Shown here in pieces: positions 1 to 6,300 of a stretch of DNA of 6,654 bases. Under the pieces are notes generated by a model, which saw nothing but the letters and a program-made list of their open reading frames with translations, was not told where the DNA came from and made no database searches. This DNA is from Kiloniellales bacterium (GTDB lineage Bacteria; Pseudomonadota; Alphaproteobacteria; Kiloniellales; JAKSDN01): contig JAKSDN010000070.1 of the NCBI GenBank assembly GCA_022360075.1, positions 1 to 6,654 on the forward strand. The letters run 5' to 3'. The stretch's first letter is position 1. Every line of letters begins with the position of its first letter. The position numbers were made by a program, and so were the translations under genes.

Positions 1-103
1 CCAGGCGGCCGACCGGCTGCAAAGCTGCGAGATCGACCGCGAGCCGCGCGGCAAGAAGAAGGCCTCCGACCACACGCCGGTGCTCTGCACCCTGACGGCG
101 TGA
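1..103 (+). CDS. xthA: Exodeoxyribonuclease III, C-terminal fragment (gene runs off the left edge)
   Basis: Codons run from base 2 to a TGA at 101-103, leaving 33 visible residues. ExoIII/AP endonuclease cleaves DNA 5' of abasic sites and removes nucleotides 3'->5' in base excision repair, in the cytoplasm. The tail contains an IDREPRG segment followed by SDHTPV. This is the standard end of bacterial xth proteins, where the Asp-His of the SDH motif is the catalytic pair of the endonuclease/exonuclease/phosphatase fold. The protein ends about nine residues after that His, as is usual for the family. The next gene (rhomboid) starts 57 bp downstream on the same strand, so the two may share a transcript. 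Other EEP-fold nucleases end similarly, but the IDR-x-PRG spacing before SDH favours ExoIII. Only the end of the gene is visible, so its integrity cannot be judged. Confidence 0.85.
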   Translation, partial: QAADRLQSCEIDREPRGKKKASDHTPVLCTLTA

Positions 104-160
104 TCGGCCCACTAGCCGCGGCTGCCAGCGCCAGGCCACAATTCCCAGACAAGCCCCGCC

Positions 161-937
161 ATGCCGTTCCTGCCGCTGCACGACAAGAACCCCAGGGTCC
201 TCCTGGAAATCCCCTGGGTAACCTGGGGCACGATCGCACTCTGCGGCTTCGTCTATCTCTACCAGACGAGCCTGGGTGGCGAGGCCGAGGAGAAGCTGGT
301 CTACGGCCTCGGCATGATCCCGGTCACGCTGTTCGGCGAGGCGCGGCTGAGCGCAGAGTTCTTCCTCTTGCCGCCCTGGCTGACGCTGGGCTCCTCGATC
401 TTTCTGCATGCCGGTCTCATGCACCTGCTCGGCAACATGCTCTATCTCTGGGTCTTCGGCGACAACGTCGAGGATGCCATGGGCCATGGGCGCTTCGTCG
501 TGTTCTATCTGACTTGCGGCCTGCTCGCCGGGCTGGCTCAGGCGGTCGCGGACCCGGCTTCGTCGATCCCGACGATCGGCGCGAGCGGCGCGGTCTCCGG
601 CGTGCTCGGCGCCTATCTCATCCTGCACCCCAAGGCCCGGGTGCTGATCCCGATCTACTTCCTGCCGATCTATCTGCCCGCCTATCTGCTCCTGATCGTC
701 TGGATCGGCTTCCAGATGCTCTCCGCCTGGGTCGGCGGCGCGGCCGGCGGCGGCGTGGCCTGGTGGGCGCACATCGGCGGCTTTGCCGCCGGCGCCGCCC
801 TCATCGTGCCGTTCCGCTACAAGACCGTGCCGCTGTTCGCCGACAACGAGCGGCCCAAGGGCGTTCGGCTCACAACGCGGGCGGAACGCGAGCGCTCCCC
901 ACGGCGCCGTCGCGGTGGCGAGGACCCTTGGCGATAG
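161..937 (+). CDS. Rhomboid family intramembrane serine protease
   Basis: A 258-residue polytopic inner-membrane protein that should cut transmembrane segments of substrate proteins within the bilayer. The catalytic dyad is visible: Ser142 in the GASG motif (residues 140-143) at the start of a membrane helix, and His204 in AHIGG (203-207) in the last helix. The conserved HxxxN pattern in the second helix is His88-Asn92, within a stretch from HAGLMH to GDNVED (83-105). Hydrophobic segments at about 20-37, 74-99, 110-130, 140-156, 163-187 and 197-217 give the six-helix core. The C-terminal tail (220-258) is rich in Arg and presumably cytoplasmic. ATG 161 is the only usable start: the frame has a TAG at 113-115 and no ATG, GTG or TTG in between. 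No clear Shine-Dalgarno precedes it. The start MPFLPLHDKNPR matches the short pre-helix leader of this subfamily. Substrate is unknown. The 3' end abuts the convergent M81 gene. Confidence 0.93.
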   Translation: MPFLPLHDKNPRVLLEIPWVTWGTIALCGFVYLYQTSLGGEAEEKLVYGLGMIPVTLFGEARLSAEFFLLPPWLTLGSSIFLHAGLMHLLGNMLYLWVFGDNVEDAMGHGRFVVFYLTCGLLAGLAQAVADPASSIPTIGASGAVSGVLGAYLILHPKARVLIPIYFLPIYLPAYLLLIVWIGFQMLSAWVGGAAGGGVAWWAHIGGFAAGAALIVPFRYKTVPLFADNERPKGVRLTTRAERERSPRRRRGGEDPWR

Positions 938-938
938 C

Positions 939-2462
939 TTAGGTCCCGTCTGGCGACGCGAGATCGGTCCGGGGCTGAAGCCGGACTCCCGGCCTGAGAT
1001 TGTTGTAGGAAAACGCCCGATAGTCGTCCGGGTTCGGCCCCGGCGCGGCCACCATCAGGACCGTCTCGGCGATCGGCTGGAAGTCGGCCCGGAAGTGGGC
1101 GGAGCTTTTCAGGGCTAGAATCTTCTGCTCGGCCGGCTCGATGCCGAGATGCCGAAAGATCTCCTGATCGGCCGCCTGCAGCTTGCGCGTTGCGACGATG
1201 ATCCGCACGCCACCCAGCGCCAGCAAAGCCATCGGTCCCAGCTCCATGCGCGCGCCCGCGTAGAACGGACCGGTCGCGGTGAAGTGTCCGTCGCCCAAGG
1301 CCTCGACACGGTATTGGGCCCGGTAAGGCTGATGGCCGGCCTGGCCCGACTTGGCGCCCAGATCGACGGTGATCTCCGTGCCTACCCCGGCGGCATGGGC
1401 GGCGGCGGCTACCTCGGGATCCTTGACGATCGCCAGCACGGCCTGCTGCGCGTCCTGACGCACCAGCTCCGCCAGCAGCCCGGTGGTATCGGATTCGGCG
1501 CCCGCCCCGGGGTTGTCCTGGGTGTCGCCCAGCACGATCGGCCGGCGCGCGTTCGCGGCCAAGGCAATGGCCTCGCGCACCGCCATCTCGGGAGTCAGCA
1601 GATCAGAAACGAACTTGGACTCGCGCTCGCAGGCCTCTGTGTAGAGCCGTTCGGCGGCACGCTCCGCGGCCTCCGGCGTGCGGCCATAGGCGATGGCGGA
1701 CGCGCCGCAGTGCCAGATGTCGGCCGGACCGAAGCCGCAGGCGAACGACAGGCTGACCAGACCCTCCTCCTCGCGCTCCAGCCTTTCCAGGATCTCGTAG
1801 AGGCCCTTGGCCGGCTCGTGCAGCGTGCAGCCCGCCGTGATCGGAATCAGGAAGGGTAATTGCCGAAAGCCGGCATGGCGCCCGTCGGCACCGGCGAGCA
1901 GCCGGTTCAGGTGGCGCGCCGCCCGCGCGCCGGTCGCGGCCATGTCGATGTGCGGATAGGTCCGATAGGCGATGAGCGCGTCGGCCAGGTCCACCATCTC
2001 CGGCGTAACGTTGGCATGGAGGTCGAGACTGACGACCAGCGGCTTGTCCGGCCCGATGACGTCGCGCACGCGCCGCTCGATCTCGCCCTCGCCGTCCTGC
2101 AGATGCTCGGTGACCATGGCGCCATGCAGATCGAGATAGACCGCGTCCAGATCGCCATGGGCCCGGAGGTCGTCGAGCATCATGCCCATGATGCGCTCGA
2201 AGGCGTCTTCGGTGACGTGGGCCGAGGGCTCGGTCGCGGCCCAGGTCAAGGGCAGCAGCTTGTGCCCCAAGGCCGTGGCCTGCTCGGCGAAACCGGCAAT
2301 CGGCAGGTTGATGCCCGCGACCGCCGGCAGCAGCGCCTCGCCGCGCGAAAGCGGCGGCCAGCCGCCGCCCGCCGCGAAGTCTTCGTAGCGCGCGGGCAGC
2401 GGCGCGAAGGTATTGGTCTCGTGCTGAAATCCACCGACGGCGATGCGGCGTCCCGCCGACAT
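939..2462 (-). CDS. M81 family (MlrC-like) metallopeptidase
   Basis: A 507-residue soluble protein with no signal peptide or membrane segment, of usual length for peptidase family M81 (DUF1485/MlrC N- and C-domains). The founding member, MlrC of microcystin-degrading sphingomonads, is a zinc enzyme that cleaves linearised microcystin. Most relatives, including this one, have no known substrate. Family signatures (residues counted from ATG 2462): GGFQHETNTF at 10-19, LDLHGAMV at 110-117, SLDLHANV at 145-152, YRTYPHID at 166-173, a Cys-rich FACGFGPADIWHCG block near 240-253, and GDTQDNPGAG at 312-321 opening the C-terminal domain. The His and Asp residues in these blocks are likely metal ligands, but I cannot assign them individually. 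The ATG at 2460-2462 is preferred over an in-frame TTG at 2475-2477. It gives the usual short leader before the first motif, and a G-run (2470-2475) lies seven bases upstream as a possible ribosome site. The gene lies 92 bp downstream of the response regulator on the same strand. Confidence 0.9.
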   Translation of the reverse strand: MSAGRRIAVGGFQHETNTFAPLPARYEDFAAGGGWPPLSRGEALLPAVAGINLPIAGFAEQATALGHKLLPLTWAATEPSAHVTEDAFERIMGMMLDDLRAHGDLDAVYLDLHGAMVTEHLQDGEGEIERRVRDVIGPDKPLVVSLDLHANVTPEMVDLADALIAYRTYPHIDMAATGARAARHLNRLLAGADGRHAGFRQLPFLIPITAGCTLHEPAKGLYEILERLEREEEGLVSLSFACGFGPADIWHCGASAIAYGRTPEAAERAAERLYTEACERESKFVSDLLTPEMAVREAIALAANARRPIVLGDTQDNPGAGAESDTTGLLAELVRQDAQQAVLAIVKDPEVAAAAHAAGVGTEITVDLGAKSGQAGHQPYRAQYRVEALGDGHFTATGPFYAGARMELGPMALLALGGVRIIVATRKLQAADQEIFRHLGIEPAEQKILALKSSAHFRADFQPIAETVLMVAAPGPNPDDYRAFSYNNLRPGVRLQPRTDLASPDGT

Positions 2463-2520
2463 GACCTTGCCCCCCAACGCGATAGCCTCGCGTCGAGCTT
2501 AGCTTTGGATCGGCGCGCGG

Positions 2521-2544
2521 ACCAGATCCCTGACGAGATCCCTG
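2521..2544. repeat. 12-bp imperfect tandem repeat between regulator and peptidase genes
   Basis: Two adjacent 12-base units, 2521-2532 and 2533-2544, differ at one position (11 of 12 identical). The shared core is AGATCCCTG on the + strand. The repeat lies in the 92-bp gap between the response-regulator stop (2555) and the M81 start (2462), about 60-80 bp ahead of the M81 ATG. OmpR/PhoB-type regulators typically bind direct half-sites spaced about one helical turn apart, so this could be an operator for M81 expression. That role is inference; chance duplication in a short spacer is also possible. The rest of the gap shows no convincing sigma-70 promoter and no terminator hairpin. Confidence 0.4.
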
Positions 2545-2554
2545 GTGGGGAGGC

Positions 2555-3274
2555 TCAGGCCGGCTTGTTGACGAACATGTAGCCGACGCCGCGCACCGTC
2601 TTGATGATCTGCGGCTTGCTCGGGTCGGGCTCGATCTTCTTGCGCAGGCGCATGATCCGAATGTCGATGCTGCGGTCGAAAGGCTCCCAGCCCCGGTTGT
2701 GCGCCTGCTCGAGGAGCTGATCGCGGTTGAGCACGCGATTGGGGTGCTCGGCAAAGACCTTGAGCAGGTCGTACTCCATGCTCGTGATCGGGATCTCCTC
2801 GCCGACGGCGCTGAAGAGCTTGTGGGACTCCAGATTGAGCAGGCACTCGCCGAAGCGGATCAGGCGGCCGGCGGCACCGTCGCGATCGCTGCGCGGTGCC
2901 GTGCCCTCGGCGCGCCGGAGCACGGCCTTGATGCGCGCCATGAGCTCGCGCAGGTCGAAGGGCTTCGGGATATAGTCGTCGGCTCCCATCTCGAGCCCGA
3001 CGATCTTGTCGACGGTCTCGCCGGCCGCCGTCAGCATGATGATCCCGAGCTGCGTGTTCTCGCGCAGAAAACGCGCCAGCGAGAGGCCGTCCTCACCCGG
3101 CATGTTGATGTCGAGAAGGACGACGTCGACGGTCTGCTCGGCGATGATCTTTCGCAAGGCCTCGCCGCCGTCCGCCGTGGTGACCCCGAAGCCGTGGAGC
3201 TCGAGGTAGTCCTGGACCGTATCTCGGATGTCGGCTTCATCGTCGACGACGACGACTTGAATCGTGTTTGTCAT
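2555..3274 (-). CDS. OmpR/PhoB-type DNA-binding response regulator
   Basis: A 239-residue cytoplasmic transcription factor with an N-terminal receiver domain (about 5-120) and a C-terminal winged-helix domain (about 136-236). Receiver residues are all in place: acidic pair Asp11-Asp12, phospho-acceptor Asp55 in VVLLDINMPG, Thr82 and Lys104 in the IPKPF motif. The DNA-binding domain shows the recognition-helix segment RSIDIRIMRLRKKIE (201-215) and the wing IKTVRGVGYMF (224-234) typical of OmpR-family proteins. The start chosen (ATG 3272-3274) gives MTNTIQVVVVDDE, the usual distance to the first Asp pair. A GGTGA sequence lies five bases upstream as a ribosome site. An in-frame ATG at 3341-3343 with a stronger purine-rich site would add 23 residues. 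The gene follows the hybrid kinase on the same strand and is its likely partner. The M81 gene 92 bp downstream is a plausible co-transcribed gene or target. Intact, with no missing key residues. Confidence 0.93.
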   Translation of the reverse strand: MTNTIQVVVVDDEADIRDTVQDYLELHGFGVTTADGGEALRKIIAEQTVDVVLLDINMPGEDGLSLARFLRENTQLGIIMLTAAGETVDKIVGLEMGADDYIPKPFDLRELMARIKAVLRRAEGTAPRSDRDGAAGRLIRFGECLLNLESHKLFSAVGEEIPITSMEYDLLKVFAEHPNRVLNRDQLLEQAHNRGWEPFDRSIDIRIMRLRKKIEPDPSKPQIIKTVRGVGYMFVNKPA

Positions 3275-3345
3275 GCCACTCACCGGTAGCCGTCTGCGCA
3301 GCCTGCCGGCCCCTGCGTATGAACCGCTCTGAATATAGACCATAG

Positions 3346-3358
3346 CTCCCTCTCCCTC
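3346..3358 (-). promoter_or_regulatory. Strong purine-rich Shine-Dalgarno-like site for an alternative regulator start
   Basis: Read on the - strand, 3358 to 3346 is GAGGGAGAGGGAG, ending two bases before an in-frame ATG at 3341-3343. The two GAGGG units sit 9 and 4 bases from that ATG, so at least one is at a workable spacing. A perfect GGAGG also occurs farther upstream at 3363-3367, too distant (19 bases) to serve this ATG directly. This site supports translation starting at 3343, giving a 262-residue regulator with a basic 23-residue extension. It sits in the 99-bp spacer just after the kinase stop codon, so it fits translational coupling. The conserved receiver start at 3274 has its own weaker site. 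Confidence 0.45.
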
Positions 3359-3373
3359 GATTCCTCCGATGCC

Positions 3374-6300
3374 CTAGGGCGCGCGCCTTTCGCCGGCGAC
3401 GACGCGGCGGACGAGGGACCGCACTTCGACCGGCGTGAAGGGCTTTTCGAGATAGGGCAGCCCCGTCTCCTTGAAGAACTCACTCGCGTTGTGACCGAAT
3501 GTGTCCCCCGTAACGAAGATGAAGCGGCCCAGGACATGGTGCTGACGTTCCTCCAGTTGGCGGTAGAGGCCCTGACCGTCGAGATCGGGCATGCGCAGGT
3601 CGCAGAGCACGGCGTCGTAGTCGCGCCGATCGAGAAGCGCAAGGGCCTCCCTGCCTGAATCCGCGAACTCGATCCTGTGGCCGTCGGCGACGAGGATCTC
3701 GCTCAAGGTCTGGGCGATCTCCTTCTCATCGTCGACGATCAGCACGCGGGCGCCGACCACCTGGCTCTGATCCTCGCCGGCATCGGCGATATCGATGCGC
3801 TCGGGGGTCGATTGCGGCAAGGTGATGGTGAAGGTGGCCCCCTGCTCGGCCCCGCTCTCCACGTCGATCGTCCCGCCATGGGATTCGATGATGCCGTGGG
3901 AGACCGCCAGCCCGACGCCGGTGCCGGCACCAACCTCCTTGGTCGTAAAGAAGGGATCGAAGATCCGGCTGCGGATCTCCTTGGGGATGCCGGGCCCGTT
4001 GTCCGAGATCAAGACGCGCACGGCACCTTTCTGCCGGTCGTAGCGCGTGGCGACCTCGATGATTCGTGGCTCTTCGCGCTCGAGCACGGCCTGCTGGGCA
4101 TTGACGATCAGATTGACCAGCACCTGATTGAGCTGATCGGAATCCGCCCAGACGGAGGGCAGCGCCGAATCCTGGTCGATCCGTAGCTCGATGTTCTGGG
4201 TCCGGAGCGAATAGCCGAGCATCTCGAGCACGGCATCCAGCAGGAAATTGAGATTCACCTCGCTGCGCTGAGGCGGACGCTGGCGCGCCATGGCGAGGAA
4301 GGCTCGGACGATGCGCGAGCAGCGGTCGGCGGCGTCGCCGATCTTCGAGGCGCGCTTGGCGATCTTGGGATCGGCGACGGTCTCCCGGAGCAGCAGTGCC
4401 TGGCCGACGACGATCGAAAGCGGATTGTTGAGCTCGTGCGCGACGCCGGCGAGCAGCGAGCCGAGCGCGCTCAGCTTCTCGCTCTGATGCAGGGCCTCGC
4501 GCCGGCGCGCCAGTTCCTCCTCGGCCTTGCGGCGCTCGGTCAGGTCGACGAGGCTCGCGACGATCACGTCCTCGCCGTGGTACTCGATGAGTCGCGACGA
4601 CACCGAAGCCCAGAATCGGGTGCCGTCGACCTTCTTGAATTCCATCTCGTAGTTCTCGGCCAAGCCGTCGCGATAGAGCAGCGCGAGATAGCCTTCGCGG
4701 ACCTTGGGATCGGCGTAGTAGCCGACAGGGACGTCATGCATGCCCTCCGGCTCGGGCTGCTCCTCCTCCCGGCCGAAGAGCGCCTTCGTGGCGGGGCTCT
4801 CGTAGACGATCTTGCCGTCCTTGGCCCGCGTCATGAGCACCGGCAGCGGGTGCTCCTCGACCATCCGGCGGAATCGCTCCTCGCTCTTGCGCAGGGCGAT
4901 CTCCATCTGCTTGAGGTGGGTGATGTCGGTCCGGATGGCGACGTAGCCGCCTTGGCGGGTCGGCTGATTGGAGACCTGGAACCAGCGGCCATCGCTCTGC
5001 TCGATGTGGACATGGCGGGCGTGGCTGGCGCGCTGCGCCTGACGCTCCTCGATCCACTCCTCGACGCGGCCGAGGGCCGGCACGTATTGCCCGCGCTCGG
5101 CACCGGCGCGGACGAAGTCCGCCCAGCGCACGCCGGGCTTGAGCATGTCGGCGCTCGCCGAGTTGTACTCGCGATAGCGCTGGTTGCACATCACCAGACG
5201 GTCGTCGGTGTCATAGAGGGCGAAGCCTTCCGACAAGGAGCCGATGGCGTCTTCCAGTGTCTGCTTGGCCTGCTGCAGCTCGGCCTCGCGCCGCTTGCGT
5301 TCGGTGAGATCGAGCATGCTCGCGATCACCACGTCGCGGCCCTCGATCTCGAGCAGGCGGCAGGTCGCCGAGATCCAGAACGCGGTGCCGTCGGTCTTCT
5401 TGAGCTGCATCTCTCGGTTGTCGACCGCACCGGTCGCGCGCAGGTCGTTCAGGAGCTTCGTGCGATCCTCCAAATCGACGTAGAGGTCGATCACGCTGAC
5501 CGGTTCCTTGATCGGCCAAGGAATGCCGAAGAGTTCCGCCGCCGCGCGGCTCTCGTGGAGGATCTGCCCGCTGTCGATCTCCACCATCCAGACCGGCGCC
5601 GGCTGGGTCTCGACCATCGAGCGGAAGAAGTCGGCGCGCTCGCGCAGCGACGCCTCGGCCTCCTTCAGCTTGCTGATGTCGATCCGCACGCAGACGATGC
5701 CGCCGTCGGAGGTCCGATGCCCGGTGAAGAGGTTCCACTGGCCGCTCTTGAGCTCGATCTCGATCGGCCGCTCGACCCACTGCTCCAGCAGGGCGAGCGT
5801 GCGCTCGCGCGAGTCCGCGTCGACGCCGACCGGCTCGCCGTCTACGGAACGCACCAGGTCGAGCACGCGGTGGTGGGCCTCGTCCTTCGAGAGCCCGATC
5901 ATGGCCTCGGGCAGCTCGTTGTAGAACGAGGCATAGGCCGTGTTGCAGAGCACCAGCAGGCCGGCGGAATCATAGATGCCGAAGCCACTGGGCACGCTCT
6001 CGATAGCGTCGCGCAGAAGCTGGATCAGGCGCTTGCGCTCCTTGCGGGCGCGCTTGTGCTCGTTGATGTCGCGCAGGCTGACGGCAAAGACCCTGCGGCC
6101 GGCCAGCTCCACGCGCGAGACCGTGACCTCGGCCGGAAAGCGGCTGCCGTCGGCGCGCATCGCCTTGAACTCGATGCGGCTGCCGGGCAGCAGCTCGTCC
6201 TCGTTCCTGAAAATCAGAGGAATGCCGTCCTCGTCGACCTTGCGCAGGCCCTCGGGCAGGATCAGCTCGCCGATCGGCTGGCCGATGGCGCCCGCCCGCG

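Noticed and set aside
114..123. Palindrome AGCCGCGGCT after the exoIII stop as a terminator
   Set aside because: It is a perfect 10-base palindrome with no loop and no following T-run, so it cannot act as a standard intrinsic terminator. It is easily explained by GC-rich sequence.
100..942. Long open frame (280 codons) overlapping the rhomboid gene in another frame
   Set aside because: It is Arg/Ala/Pro-rich with no recognisable motif, as expected for an out-of-frame reading of GC-rich coding DNA. The rhomboid frame carries the catalytic motifs.
939..2462. Calling the M81 gene mlrC (microcystinase C)
   Set aside because: Family-level similarity is clear, but the neighbours of the microcystin-degradation cluster (mlrA, mlrB, mlrD) are absent from the window, and most M81 members act on unknown substrates.
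2463..2477. TTG at 2475-2477 as start of the M81 protein
   Set aside because: It adds only five residues (MGGKV), and the internal ATG at 2460-2462 gives the usual short leader before the GGFQHETNTF motif.
1149..2582. Two consecutive + strand open frames (1149-1859 and 1860-2582) opposite the M81 gene
   Set aside because: Antisense shadows of a clearly conserved peptidase gene. The translations have low-complexity Arg/Gly/Gln composition and no family signature.
2699..3289. + strand open frame opposite the response regulator
   Set aside because: Antisense reading of a well-conserved receiver/winged-helix gene. The acidic composition mirrors the codon pattern of the real gene.
3275..3373. 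Internal promoter in the kinase-regulator spacer (TATATT on the - strand near 3335)
   Set aside because: There is no matching -35 element at a suitable distance, and the AT-rich bases fall within the possible extended regulator frame.
3677..4186. + strand open frame opposite the kinase ATPase domain
   Set aside because: Antisense shadow; the - strand frame has all ATPase motifs (N-box, DNGPGI, GTGVGL).
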